From Brevibacillus sp. JNUCC-41 (GTDB taxonomy: Bacteria; Bacillota; Bacilli; Bacillales; DSM-1321), in the NCBI RefSeq assembly GCF_014844095.1, contig NZ_CP062163.1, positions 2,637,501 through 2,701,500 of the forward strand: a stretch of 64,000 bases of DNA, written 5' to 3'. Position 1 is the first letter of the stretch; each line of letters starts with the position of its first letter. The notes under the pieces are model-generated. The model did no database searches. It had not been told where the DNA came from and worked only from the letters and a program-made list of their open reading frames with translations. The position numbers and the translations under genes were made by a program. This document shows positions 1-9,439 of this stretch, piece after piece.

Positions 1-1543
<1,543 letters not shown>

Positions 1544-1605
1544 AACGCTTTAAAAAAATGAAATACCTTCTTATTATCTAGTTTTGAAGGAATGAAAATT
1601 TCTTC

Positions 1606-1633
1606 TTGCATTTTCTCAAAAAGACGTTATAAT
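1606..1633 (+). promoter_or_regulatory. Possible sigma-A promoter in the 23S-5S spacer
   Basis: TTGCAT at 1606-1611 and a perfect TATAAT at 1628-1633 are separated by 16 bp, about 30 bp before 5S. It could give the 5S-tRNA block its own transcription start or be a chance match, since processing stems also lie in this AT-rich spacer. Confidence 0.4.
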
Positions 1634-1663
1634 AATATATGTCTTGAAAAAATGTTAACATTG

Positions 1664-1779
<116 letters not shown>

Positions 1780-1788
1780 TTATATTGT

Positions 1789-1863
1789 TCCGCAGTAGCT
1801 CAGTGGTAGAGCATTCGGCTGTTAACCGAACGGTCGTAGGTTCGAGTCCTACCTGCGGAGCCA
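1789..1863 (+). tRNA. tRNA-Asn (GTT)
   Basis: Cloverleaf with acceptor TCCGCAG/CTGCGGA, anticodon loop CTGTTAA and T-loop GGTTCGAGTCC. The 3' CCA is encoded. First tRNA after 5S. Confidence 0.96.
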
Positions 1864-1868
1864 TTATT

Positions 1869-1960
1869 GGAGAGCTGTCCGAGTGGCCGAAGGAGCACGA
1901 TTGGAAATCGTGTAGACGGGTAACCCTGTCTCAAGGGTTCAAATCCCTTGCTCTCCGCCA
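1869..1960 (+). tRNA. tRNA-Ser (GGA)
   Basis: A 92-nt class II tRNA with a long variable arm, acceptor GGAGAGC/GCTCTCC, anticodon GGA in loop TTGGAAA, and encoded CCA. Confidence 0.96.
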
Positions 1961-1969
1961 TTTATACCT

Positions 1970-2044
1970 GGCCCGTTGGTCAAGCGGTTAAGACACCGCC
2001 CTTTCACGGCGGTAACACGGGTTCGAATCCCGTACGGGTCACCA
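1970..2044 (+). tRNA. tRNA-Glu (TTC)
   Basis: Acceptor GGCCCGT/ACGGGTC, anticodon loop CTTTCAC giving TTC, and encoded CCA. Confidence 0.96.
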
Positions 2045-2059
2045 TTTAGACAACATATT

Positions 2060-2135
2060 GGAGGATTAGCTCAGCTGGGAGAGCATCTGCCTTACAAGCA
2101 GAGGGTCGGCGGTTCGATCCCGTCATCCTCCACCA
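2060..2135 (+). tRNA. tRNA-Val (TAC)
   Basis: Acceptor GGAGGAT/ATCCTCC, anticodon TAC in loop CTTACAA, and encoded CCA. It is followed by a 103-nt gap before the next tRNA, the widest spacer in the block. I see no gene in that gap. Confidence 0.96.
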
Positions 2136-2238
2136 TTATTCAATAAGATCAGGTTGTTTCTCTATAAAGGATTGATCATTCATCCCCTTGAAACGCTCAA
2201 CACGAAAACTTGATTCATAATAGTAACATTAATACCGT

Positions 2239-2312
<74 letters not shown>

Positions 2313-2317
2313 TCTAT

Positions 2318-2393
2318 GGTCCCGTGGTGTAGCGGTTAACATGCCTGCCTGTCACGCAGGAGATCGCGGGTTCGATTCCCGTCGGGACCGCCA
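2318..2393 (+). tRNA. tRNA-Asp (GTC)
   Basis: Acceptor GGTCCCG/CGGGACC, anticodon loop CTGTCAC, and encoded CCA. Confidence 0.96.
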
Positions 2394-2404
2394 TTTTATT
2401 GTTT

Positions 2405-2480
2405 GGCTCAGTAGCTCAGTCGGTAGAGCAAAGGACTGAAAATCCTTGTGTCGGCGGTTCGATTCCGTCCTGAGCCACCA
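2405..2480 (+). tRNA. tRNA-Phe (GAA)
   Basis: Acceptor GGCTCAG/CTGAGCC, anticodon loop CTGAAAA, and encoded CCA. Confidence 0.96.
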
Positions 2481-2487
2481 TAGTAGT

Positions 2488-2563
<76 letters not shown>

Positions 2564-2579
2564 TGTTTCATCCATATGC

Positions 2580-2663
2580 GGAGGGGTAGCGAAGTGGCTA
2601 AACGCGGCGGACTGTAAATCCGCTCCTTCGGGTTCGGCAGTTCGAATCTGCCCCCCTCCACCA
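2580..2663 (+). tRNA. tRNA-Tyr (GTA)
   Basis: Class II tRNA of 84 nt with acceptor GGAGGGG/CCCCTCC, anticodon GTA in loop CTGTAAA, and encoded CCA. Confidence 0.96.
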
Positions 2664-2673
2664 TCTTTCTTAC

Positions 2674-2747
2674 AGGGGTATAGTTTAAAGGTAGAACAGA
2701 GGTCTCCAAAACCTCCAGTGTGGGTTCGATTCCTACTACCCCTGCCA
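2674..2747 (+). tRNA. tRNA-Trp (CCA)
   Basis: Acceptor AGGGGTA/TACCCCT, anticodon CCA in loop CTCCAAA, and encoded 3' CCA. Confidence 0.96.
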
Positions 2748-2763
2748 ATTTCAATCCTATAAT

Positions 2764-2840
2764 GGCGATTGTGGCGAAGTGGTTAACGCACCTGATTGTG
2801 GTTCAGGCATTCGTGGGTTCGATTCCCATCAGTCGCCCCA
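2764..2840 (+). tRNA. tRNA-His (GTG)
   Basis: Starts with the extra G-1 that pairs with C73, typical of tRNA-His. Anticodon GTG in loop TTGTGGT, and encoded CCA. Confidence 0.95.
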
Positions 2841-2875
2841 TTTAATAAAACATGGTATAATGATTACAACGTTAA

Positions 2876-2950
2876 TGGGCTATAGCCAAGCGGTAAGGCA
2901 ACGGATTTTGATTCCGTCATGCGAAGGTTCGATCCCTTCTAGCCCAGCCA
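2876..2950 (+). tRNA. tRNA-Gln (TTG)
   Basis: Acceptor TGGGCTA/TAGCCCA, anticodon TTG in loop TTTTGAT, and encoded CCA. Confidence 0.96.
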
Positions 2951-2953
2951 TAT

Positions 2954-3028
2954 GCGAAAGTAGTTCAGTGGTAGAATACAACCTTGCCAAGGTTGGGGTC
3001 GCGGGTTCGAATCCCGTCTTTCGCTCCA
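2954..3028 (+). tRNA. tRNA-Gly (GCC)
   Basis: Acceptor GCGAAAG/CTTTCGC, anticodon GCC in loop TTGCCAA, and encoded CCA. Confidence 0.96.
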
Positions 3029-3036
3029 AAAACGTT

Positions 3037-3110
3037 GGCGGCATAGCCAAGCGGTAAGGCAGAGGTCTGCAAAACCTTTACCACCGGTTCGATTCCGGTT
3101 GCCGCCTCCA
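3037..3110 (+). tRNA. tRNA-Cys (GCA)
   Basis: Acceptor GGCGGCA/TGCCGCC, anticodon loop CTGCAAA, and encoded CCA. Confidence 0.96.
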
Positions 3111-3118
3111 ACATACAT

Positions 3119-3199
3119 GCCGGTGTGGCGGAATTGGCAGACGCGCACGACTCAAAATCGTGTTCCTCTGGAGTGCCGGTTCGACCCCGGCCACCGGTA
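3119..3199 (+). tRNA. tRNA-Leu (CAA), CCA not encoded
   Basis: Class II tRNA with long variable arm and anticodon loop CTCAAAA giving CAA. The acceptor GCCGGTG faces CACCGGT, so the first pair is G-U. Discriminator A is followed by TCA instead of CCA. Last tRNA of the block; B. subtilis trnD has one further Leu. Confidence 0.94.
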
Positions 3200-3226
3200 T
3201 CACGAATAGCGAAGAATCGCTATTAC

Positions 3227-3263
3227 AAAAAGCTTCACACTTAATTGTGTGAAGCTTTTTTGT
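3227..3263 (+). terminator. Terminator of the rRNA-tRNA operon
   Basis: A 13-bp stem AAAAGCTTCACAC / GTGTGAAGCTTTT with a 6-nt loop and a T-run, 28 nt after the last tRNA. Confidence 0.9.
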
Positions 3264-3451
3264 GTTTATGGCGCACTATAACATATGTACAAATAATGTG
3301 CGGGATTATTGTGCATTGATTTTTCATCACTCAAGAATGGAGGCGATACATGAATTTAGGTGCCACAGATATTGTGGGGAGTGATAAGAAATATTTAAAA
3401 ATTATTTGATCAGCAATAGTATAGAGTACGTTTGTTCTAATGATGAAAATA
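3264..3451. other. Intergenic region with a possible 19-codon ORF
   Basis: The only notable item is an ATG at about 3350 preceded by AATGGAGGCGATAC, which opens 19 codons (MNLGATDIVG...) before a stop. The ribosome binding site is good, but the product is too short to call. It could be the start of a lost gene. Confidence 0.3.
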
Positions 3452-3490
3452 AAAAACGAATGGAAAGAGCATTAACTCTCCCATTCGTTC
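3452..3490 (-). terminator. Terminator of the 96-codon gene
   Basis: Near-perfect hairpin of AACGAATGGAAAGAG with CTCTCCCATTCGTT. On the minus strand it is followed by a T-run, directly after the stop at 3504. Confidence 0.8.
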
Positions 3491-3503
3491 CAAAACAATA
3501 AAT

Positions 3504-3794
3504 TTAGATTTCAATATTGATTGCATTTAGCTCCGCTTCCGTATAGCCAGAAGAGGATAGTGCGATTTCAATTTCTTCGGCAGCCTTATAATCAAATAAT
3601 TTAAATTTAGACATTAAAGCGAAAGCATTTTGATTTTCAATTGCCAGGGCAACAGCTTCCACGTCTTGCAGTAGCTTCAGGTCTTCAATGTAGAATTGAG
3701 CGGTTCTCATCGCTAAATACTCATTCATTGTAGTCGAATTGTAGAAAAGATTTGTTAAAGTGGTGATTGCGTTAGGAACGAAAATCTTATTCAT
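3504..3794 (-). CDS. Hypothetical protein, 96 aa
   Basis: No family recognised. A soluble, Ala/Ile/Leu-rich and probably helical protein (MNKIFVPNAI start, segments such as DLKLLQDVEAVALAIENQNA). It has no membrane segment and no cysteine cluster. The start is supported by GGAGGGG seven bases before the ATG, and a strong terminator follows the stop. It therefore looks like a real, separately transcribed gene. It sits alone between the tRNA block and a decayed region, so the context says nothing about function. Confidence 0.6.
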   Translation of the reverse strand: MNKIFVPNAITTLTNLFYNSTTMNEYLAMRTAQFYIEDLKLLQDVEAVALAIENQNAFALMSKFKLFDYKAAEEIEIALSSSGYTEAELNAINIEI

Positions 3795-4176
3795 ACTTAC
3801 CCCTCCAATATTCTTAATATTCTGTCATTAATTCATTTCTAGTATGAGTCACGATAAAAATGTTGTCAATCTTTATCTTATGAGCATTTTAACTCACCAA
3901 ATGAAAGTAAATCCGTACCAAATTGATAAAACGAAAACAGGCTATTACAAAGGCAAAAGTGATTGGGAATGAATGCTGCTGAGTTTATGAAACGAACCAA
4001 CTTACATGTGACATGTTGATTTAAGCTAGATTAATAGGTCTGGTTGAGCATCAAAAAGCCAATGTCACAAGTGGCACGATTAAGAAGAATGTTTTAGAAT
4101 TTTTTTAGAGATTCTTTCATTGATGATTTCCTTTCTTTGTTTAAAATTATCGAAAGGCTTGTAAAACAACAGATCC
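3795..4176. other. Intergenic region, no gene seen
   Basis: AT-rich with short open frames lacking ribosome binding sites. Nothing convincing is seen. Confidence 0.5.
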
Positions 4177-4383
4177 TTATTGACTGTGAAGAAGGAGGGC
4201 TTCCACATTACGCAGCTCTCCGAATGAAACACTATCAGCCACAATTATTTGCAATGTTCTCGTAGCTGTCATTCGTTTGTCTGGATGCTTCATTTGTAGA
4301 TGCTTTTGTATCGCTCGGAATAGTTCATTATTTTCTGGACGGTTGGCGTTATAGATTTCTTGTAAACTCTTCGATTTTCCCAT
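4177..4383 (-). CDS. Hypothetical protein, 68 aa
   Basis: Small basic soluble protein starting MGKSKSLQEIYNANRPENNE, with an AGGAAAA ribosome binding site just upstream. The central part (KHLQMKHPDKRMTATRTLQI) is Lys/Arg rich and probably helical, so nucleic-acid binding is possible but not shown. No known domain recognised. It stands alone with no operon partner. Could be a remnant of a mobile element, given the recombinase 2 kb away. Confidence 0.45.
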   Translation of the reverse strand: MGKSKSLQEIYNANRPENNELFRAIQKHLQMKHPDKRMTATRTLQIIVADSVSFGELRNVEALLLHSQ

Positions 4384-4831
4384 GGCTTTTCCTACTTTCC
4401 ATAAGTGTGAAAGACATATGAAAGCTTAATATTATTCGTATGTCTATATTTCCGTCTGAGCACGTCTAATTCCTTCTTTTTTCAATTAAATCTTCTTTAA
4501 AGAACAGGGAAGTTGCTCCTGACTTTTTTACATGGCGTTAGCTTAGCTGTCTTACTGCTTGACTGTTGCCTGTATATGTTGTTGTTTTCCTTTGTCTTTA
4601 ACACGACCAAAGCAATGCAGAATCATGTTCTGCATTGTGTTGTTAGAATGTTCATATTGAGACATGTAGCACTAGTCCGTTATCAACCAGGAAATTAGCT
4701 CTTTTAACCTTACTTCTATTTATTTTCCGCTTCGTACTTTTTCTAAATAATATCAATGAAATATGGTAATAAATAAAAAACCACTATTTAAGAACACTTC
4801 AAATAACAAATTTTCTAAGGGGCGGCAAAAT
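4384..4831. other. Intergenic region upstream of glsA with a perfect palindrome
   Basis: No gene supported. CAATGCAGAA/TTCTGCATTG, a perfect 10-bp inverted repeat with a 5-nt loop, lies at about 4613-4637. It has no T-run and is reported as a finding. Confidence 0.5.
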
Positions 4832-5782
4832 GTGAACAATATGGGATGTCAATGCAGGTCCAATGACGAGTTACAGCAACTGGTCGATCAGGCAAAAGAA
4901 TATACAAATATGGGAAAGGTAGCGGACTATATACCGGCCCTTGAAAAGGCGAATCCTGGGGATTTATCTGTTGCTATTTACTATCCTGACGGAAAAGGAT
5001 ATTGTGCGGGGGATGTAAGTGGGAAAATGACACTGCAAAGCATATCGAAAGTTTTGACACTTGCTCTCGTATTAATGGAAAAAGGGGAGGAATATGTCTT
5101 TTCCTATGTAGGTAAGGAACCCACCGGCGACCCTTTCAATTCGATTGCCAAGTTAGAGACAAACAAGCCATCCAAACCGTTAAATCCGATGATCAATGCA
5201 GGAGCATTGACTGTGACCCACATGATCGCAGGTGATAGTGTGAATGAACGATTTCAGCGTATTTTAGATTTTATCCGGGAATTGACTCAAAACCCCACGA
5301 TTGGTTTTAATGAAGATGTAGCCCGGTCAGAATACAATACAGCAGACTTAAATAGGTCGTTAAGCTATTTTTTAAAGCAGCATAATGTAATAAATGAGGA
5401 TGTGGAGGACTTAATCGAATTGTACTCGAAGCAGTGTGCCATTGAAATGGATAGTCAGGATTTGGCAAGGATAGGCTGTGTGCTGGCCATGAATGGGAAA
5501 GATTTGTTGACGGGAAAGCAAATCATCCCCGGGGATATTGCCCGTATTTGCAAGACATTCATGGTCACTTGCGGCATGTATAACGCATCAGGTGAATTTG
5601 CCATCAATGTGGGCATACCGGCAAAAAGCGGTGTGTCAGGGGGAATCATGGGGGCCGTTCCCGGAAAATGTGGAATTGGAATTTATGGTGCAGCGCTGGA
5701 TGAGAAGGGGAACAGCGTTGCGGGGATAAAAATCTTGGAAATGATGGCGAAAAAGTATTCTTTAAGTATGTTTAATTTTTAA
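4832..5782 (+). CDS. glsA: Glutaminase GlsA
   Basis: Hydrolyses L-glutamine to glutamate and ammonia in the cytoplasm. It has the serine-dependent beta-lactamase-like glutaminase fold. The catalytic Ser-x-x-Lys motif (QSISK) is at about residues 69-73. Other family blocks are NPMINAGAL, EYNTADLN and the C-terminal AKSGVSGGIMG. At about 316 aa it matches the family (about 310). I place the start at GTG 4832 because AAGGGGCGG lies six bases before it; an in-frame ATG at 4763 has no such site and would add 23 residues. The N-terminus carries an unusual MGCQC cysteine pair. Monocistronic, with only a weak hairpin downstream. Confidence 0.9.
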   Translation: MNNMGCQCRSNDELQQLVDQAKEYTNMGKVADYIPALEKANPGDLSVAIYYPDGKGYCAGDVSGKMTLQSISKVLTLALVLMEKGEEYVFSYVGKEPTGDPFNSIAKLETNKPSKPLNPMINAGALTVTHMIAGDSVNERFQRILDFIRELTQNPTIGFNEDVARSEYNTADLNRSLSYFLKQHNVINEDVEDLIELYSKQCAIEMDSQDLARIGCVLAMNGKDLLTGKQIIPGDIARICKTFMVTCGMYNASGEFAINVGIPAKSGVSGGIMGAVPGKCGIGIYGAALDEKGNSVAGIKILEMMAKKYSLSMFNF

Positions 5783-6056
5783 ACCTTGACCATTAGCGGT
5801 GGGGCGATGATATTAATCAAATTATTTTTCATTCGGATGCTGTCTGGCTAAGGAGAGTCAGAGAAGAGAGAGAATAAAGCTTGGAATAAGAGCTTTTTCG
5901 TTTGTTTGGTATGGTCTTACAGGAAAAGGCCTATCTGATACGATTGGTACAGTAGGATTATCAATTGAGGTTCAGTCTAAAGCCTGAAAGGAACAAATCA
6001 CTCACTTTCACGGCAAAAAAAGGACCTCTGCACATTCGGCAAGGGTCTTAAGGTGA
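5783..6056. other. Intergenic region with a probable protein-coding remnant
   Basis: A stop-to-stop frame at about 5849-5987 reads like real protein (…FVWYGLTGKGLSDTIGTV…) but has no start codon or ribosome binding site. It is probably the tail of a deleted gene. A weak hairpin AAAGCTT…AGAGCTTTTT near 5876-5896 may end glsA transcripts. Confidence 0.3.
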
Positions 6057-6251
6057 TCATAACAAGTTGGATAGGAGAGATACTTTTTTATATAATGCAT
6101 GTACCTCTTTATTTCGATGTTCCCCGATGTCATTTCTTAGGTGGCCTTCCATATCGGTCATTAAATCAGCTAATTTCAATGCCTTTTGCCTATCAGAAAT
6201 ATTGCTTCGAATGATGGATTCATATTTTGCATTGTATTCAGTCAGTGACAT
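6057..6251 (-). CDS. Hypothetical protein, 64 aa, coupled to the recombinase
   Basis: Small, charged and helical (MSLTEYNAKYESIIRSN…), with no known domain recognised. Its ATG lies inside the last codons of the upstream recombinase (10-bp overlap), so translation is probably coupled. A fixed partner of a small recombinase could be an accessory or directionality factor, but that is inference from position only. No membrane segment. Confidence 0.55.
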   Translation of the reverse strand: MSLTEYNAKYESIIRSNISDRQKALKLADLMTDMEGHLRNDIGEHRNKEVHALYKKVSLLSNLL

Positions 6252-6814
6252 TTCTTCCGTCCTCCCATAATATCATTTAAGCTGTCCTCTGTTCCTTCAT
6301 CAGCAATCCCAATGTACTTTAGTGTAATTTCAGGATGTGAATGATTAAGGATCGTTTGTAATTCAGCAAGGTCCTTACTTCGTTTATAGTGCCAGTACCC
6401 GAACGTTTTCCGCATGGTATGGGTACCGACGCCCTCGATGTCCACCATGTCCGCTGCTTTATTAAGCTGTCTGTAAGCCTGAATCTTGCTAATTGGCTTA
6501 TCGCCCTTGCGTGAAGGGAATAGCCATTCACCATCGATGGTCGCTATATAAGCTGCCAATTCATTACATACATTATTAAGCTGTATTATTCTTGGCTTTT
6601 TTGTTTTGCCTTCCTTGATGATGACCTCCATCTTACCTTTAATGTCCTTTATCTTCAGCGATAATAAATCAGACACACGCAAGCCGGTATTAATGCCTAA
6701 CAGAAACAATATGTAGTCTCTCTCGCTGCAATGTCTCTTCAGTGACCATTTCATATCATCTAATTTTTCCAATGATCTGATTGGTTGAACGTCAATTAAA
6801 TGTTCTTTTGGCAA
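6242..6814 (-). CDS. Tyrosine recombinase / integrase, short form (190 aa)
   Basis: Catalytic domain of the lambda-integrase/XerCD family. Visible residues are Arg46 in GLRVSDLL, Lys near 70, His132 and Arg135 in HTMRKTFG, His158 in LNHSHPEITLKYIG, and Tyr167 as probable nucleophile. It lacks the N-terminal SAM-like core-binding domain present in 300-360 aa integrases, so it is either a naturally short recombinase or a truncated one. The start is TTG 6814 with AAGGGTGA five bases upstream. No attachment site or other mobile-element gene is visible except the coupled 64-aa ORF. Confidence 0.8.
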   Translation of the reverse strand: MPKEHLIDVQPIRSLEKLDDMKWSLKRHCSERDYILFLLGINTGLRVSDLLSLKIKDIKGKMEVIIKEGKTKKPRIIQLNNVCNELAAYIATIDGEWLFPSRKGDKPISKIQAYRQLNKAADMVDIEGVGTHTMRKTFGYWHYKRSKDLAELQTILNHSHPEITLKYIGIADEGTEDSLNDIMGGRKKCH

Positions 6815-7127
6815 ATGAGATCACCCTTATTTCATGCTAATGGAATCAGTGTTTTGAATGTATACTTTTTTTATTAATTTAAGAGTAACATTTGAAAAGG
6901 ATGGAAGTCAATGTGATGGGTCTATGATATTTTTTGGACTGTCCACGGTTAGGAGAATTTTAGTTGTTTATTCGTATTAAGGCAGAATAATGGCATTAAA
7001 AACTTCTGGAACTTGATATAATGAATCTATAGGAATATTCTTCTAAACTGGCGTTTTGATGGATATTTAATAGATGAATTAATTCATTCTGAATTTATTA
7101 TGCTTTAACAGGATTGGGGTAACCAAC
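6815..7127. other. Intergenic region, no gene seen
   Basis: Very AT-rich. A TATAAT near 7017 could be a -10 box, but no good -35 is seen. Nothing else supported. Confidence 0.4.
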
Positions 7128-7451
7128 ATGAAGAGAGGTTTAGTTATATTGAAAAAGTTACAGCCTTTAATGTCAAGGGTGTTTACTATGGCAATAATGG
7201 TTGCGGTTTTTTACTGTATGTTCATGTTCGCAGACTTGGAGAAGGAAAAGACAGACAACGGCGGGCGTCATAACGAGCAGTCCGTTAATTTTGAAAAGAC
7301 GAGCGATCAAGAAGAGAAGCCTGCAGGTTCTTTGGTGAACTATTGTAAAGATAGTGCTAATGAGAGTCGCACCTCCAGTTGGTTTGGTATTGAAGAAGAC
7401 GTTCTGGAACCCAGCGAATATACGGTTGAATGCATGGAACACTTGGAATAG
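7128..7451 (+). CDS. Hypothetical membrane-anchored protein, 107 aa
   Basis: One probable membrane helix at about residues 16-35 (FTMAIMVAVFYCMFMFADLE), followed by a hydrophilic, acidic extracytoplasmic part. No family recognised. The ribosome binding site (GGGGTAACCAAC) is weak. Downstream sequence looks like eroded coding DNA that ends in an intact terminator, so this ORF could be the surviving 5' part of a longer gene or operon. Confidence 0.4.
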   Translation: MKRGLVILKKLQPLMSRVFTMAIMVAVFYCMFMFADLEKEKTDNGGRHNEQSVNFEKTSDQEEKPAGSLVNYCKDSANESRTSSWFGIEEDVLEPSEYTVECMEHLE

Positions 7452-7715
7452 CAGCAGAGTTCCTATGGATCAACCGTAAATTTGAAGTTCAGGACAATAA
7501 GGATTCTGGACATCAGGGTTTAGCGAAAAGGTAAGGACATATAGCCGAACATTTTCGTGAGCGTGGGACATCCAAAAGCTGGTGGCTTAATGGAAACGGA
7601 GTGGAATTCACGGGAATATAAGTGTTTTGGAAAATAAGGCTTCGCCGAAATGATTGGTGACGAACGGGTACACAGGGGGGAGGCCATATCTGTTGCATAT
7701 AGAACATTGACAATG
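7452..7715 (+). pseudogene. Eroded coding sequence (unidentified)
   Basis: Short frames that read like protein in different phases (for example GTSKSWWLNGNGVEF near 7567-7615 and MIGDERVHRGEAISVAYR near 7650-7700) are broken by stops and run directly into a strong terminator. I infer a dead gene. Family not identified. Confidence 0.3.
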
Positions 7716-7747
7716 GCCTGTTTGGATCTTGACCAAACAGGTTTTTA
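7716..7747 (+). terminator. Rho-independent terminator
   Basis: Perfect 9-bp stem CCTGTTTGG/CCAAACAGG with a 6-nt loop, followed by TTTTT. It has no intact gene immediately upstream. Confidence 0.8.
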
Positions 7748-7877
7748 GTATGAAAGGAAATCCAATGGAAAGAATGGAATAGAATATTATGAAGAATGAA
7801 GGAAAATTTTCCACCCCCATATCTTTTTCACTTTCTGAAACGTTTATAGGATAGAGGGTGTTGAAGGAGTGAGAAAA

Positions 7878-8585
7878 ATGATAAATAAGTTAAGGGAAGA
7901 TATTTCTGAAGAAAAGGATAACGGTGCGATCTTGCGTGAAGTCTATCCTGAATTGCTTCGGTTTTGCCGATTCCTAACCCAAAATAATTGGGATGGGGAT
8001 GATTTGGCACAAGAAACGATATTGAAGGCAATGCAGGGCTATGGTAAGAAAACCGAGATAACAACGGCTTTATTGAAAACGATAGCCCGCCATTCCTGGA
8101 TTGATACGATACGAAAAAGGAAAAAAGAATCATTAGACGAACTGTTGGATACCGAACAACAGGGATCAGTTGGGGAAAATGCCTTTGAAACGGTTGAATA
8201 TATAATAAAGTCACTTACCCCGAAACAAGCTGTTGTTTTCCTGTTAAAGGAAGGATTCCTCTATCGGATAAAAGAAATATCAGAATATTTGCACACCACA
8301 GAAACGGCTGTAAAGGCAATCTTGAACCGTGTGAAAAAGCGTTTTGCCGATGAGGCTGAAGAGCGTAAGTTGTCTTGTGTGGAAGATTGGCAAGGTGATG
8401 AGGAACAGCGGCTCGTGTCCCTGATGACTAAGGCTTTAAAAGCCCAGAATCCTGATATCCTCATTAGAAGCATCCCATCTTTCAAATCCTTGAACAGTGA
8501 ATCGATGATTCCTAAACTGATGAATCGTTCGATTCTTTCCAAATCAAGCTTCACTCCTTCAAACACACTCTCAATGGCTGCATAG
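7878..8585 (+). CDS. ECF-type RNA polymerase sigma factor
   Basis: Directs RNA polymerase to alternative promoters. A sigma-2 region is visible at about residues 20-60 (LRFCRFLTQNNWDGDDLAQETILKA, the usual DDLxQE motif) and a sigma-4 helix-turn-helix at about 115-155 (LTPKQAVVFLLKEGF…EISEYLHTTETAVKAILNR). An extra C-terminal tail of about 75 residues is longer than in minimal ECF factors. Start at ATG 7878, with AAGGAG nine bases upstream; a GTG nine bases earlier overlaps that site. Only 30 bp separates it from a clpP paralogue, suggesting co-expression. No anti-sigma gene is adjacent. Confidence 0.75.
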   Translation: MINKLREDISEEKDNGAILREVYPELLRFCRFLTQNNWDGDDLAQETILKAMQGYGKKTEITTALLKTIARHSWIDTIRKRKKESLDELLDTEQQGSVGENAFETVEYIIKSLTPKQAVVFLLKEGFLYRIKEISEYLHTTETAVKAILNRVKKRFADEAEERKLSCVEDWQGDEEQRLVSLMTKALKAQNPDILIRSIPSFKSLNSESMIPKLMNRSILSKSSFTPSNTLSMAA

Positions 8586-8635
8586 CCAATATCATTGATA
8601 GGAGGAAGAAGAGATATGACCACAATTCCATATGT
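8570..8635 (+). repeat. Direct repeat, copy 1 (clpP leader and first codons)
   Basis: 66 bp starting CTCAATGGCTGCATAGCC, covering the end of the sigma gene, the clpP ribosome binding site and the first seven codons. It matches 9375-9439 with few differences. Confidence 0.85.
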
Positions 8636-9200
8636 AATTGAGCAATCAGGCAAGGGTGAGCGCTCGTATGATATTTATTCCAGACTTCTAAAAGACCGTA
8701 TCATCATGATTGGGGAAGAAATCACCGATCATTTAGCCAATAGTGTGGTTGCCCAATTGTTATTCTTGGCAGCAGATGCACCTGAGAAGGAAATTACCAT
8801 TTTCATAAACAGTCCGGGGGGATCGACCAGTGCCGGTTTCGCCATTTATGATACGATGCAATATATTAAGCCTGATATCCGGACTGTATGTACGGGGATG
8901 GCTGCATCATTCGGTGCCATGCTTTTATTGGCGGGTACGAAAGGGAAACGGTGCGCTTTGCCAAATAGTGAAATCATGCTTCATCAACCGCTTGGTGGGG
9001 CGAGGGGGCAAGCCACGGAAATTGAAATTTCTGCCCGAAGGATTTTGAAACTAAAGGATCATATCAATCAAATCATCTCGGAAAGGACTGGGCAGCCTAT
9101 CGAAAAGGTGGCGAAGGACACCGATCGTGATTACTTCTTAAGCGCAATAGAGGCGAAGGATTACGGTATAATCGATGAAATAATCGTTCAAGATAATTAA
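8616..9200 (+). CDS. clpP: ATP-dependent Clp protease proteolytic subunit (ClpP paralogue)
   Basis: Serine peptidase that forms the tetradecameric Clp chamber and degrades substrates fed by AAA+ unfoldases. Catalytic triad visible: Ser98 (GMAASFGA), His123 (MLHQPLGG) and Asp172 (DTDRDYF). At 194 aa it is full length. Start at ATG 8616 behind GGAGGAAGAAGAG. It lies directly after an ECF sigma gene, not in the context usual for the housekeeping clpP, so I read it as a second, conditionally expressed copy. That cannot be proven from the window. Part of its 5' region is repeated at 9375-9439. Confidence 0.93.
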   Translation: MTTIPYVIEQSGKGERSYDIYSRLLKDRIIMIGEEITDHLANSVVAQLLFLAADAPEKEITIFINSPGGSTSAGFAIYDTMQYIKPDIRTVCTGMAASFGAMLLLAGTKGKRCALPNSEIMLHQPLGGARGQATEIEISARRILKLKDHINQIISERTGQPIEKVAKDTDRDYFLSAIEAKDYGIIDEIIVQDN

Positions 9201-9250
9201 TCCTGGTAAAAAAGCCATCAGTAAACTCAAAAATAAGCTGGATGAAAACG

Positions 9251-9290
9251 AAAAGAAACTGTAGATATCTATATCGGCAGTTTCTTTTTT
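9251..9290 (+). terminator. Terminator after clpP
   Basis: AAAAGAAACTG…CAGTTTCTTTTTT hairpin with T-run. Confidence 0.85.
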
Positions 9291-9374
9291 ACCTTCGACA
9301 TTACTCCATTTATTTATTTTCAAATCCCCATACCTCGTTCCAATACTTTTTTGGATCCACTAATGTAGCTTCAT

Positions 9375-9439
9375 CTCAATGGCCGCATAGCCAATATTAT
9401 TTTAGGAGGAAGAAGAGATATGACCACCATTCCATATGT
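9375..9439 (+). repeat. Direct repeat, copy 2 (clpP leader remnant)
   Basis: 65 bp starting CTCAATGGCCGCATAGCC, including a GGAGGAAGAAGAG ribosome binding site, an ATG and codons for MTTIPYV, nearly identical to 8570-8635. Confidence 0.85.

Noticed and set aside
4513..4698. 61-codon plus-strand hydrophobic frame
   Set aside because: Starts at TTG without a ribosome binding site and covers the perfect palindrome; hydrophobicity reflects T-rich DNA.
8261..8653. 130-codon minus-strand frame opposite the sigma factor/clpP junction
   Set aside because: Parts look protein-like, but it runs across the clpP ribosome binding site, has no ribosome binding site of its own, and the plus-strand sigma-factor domains are clear.
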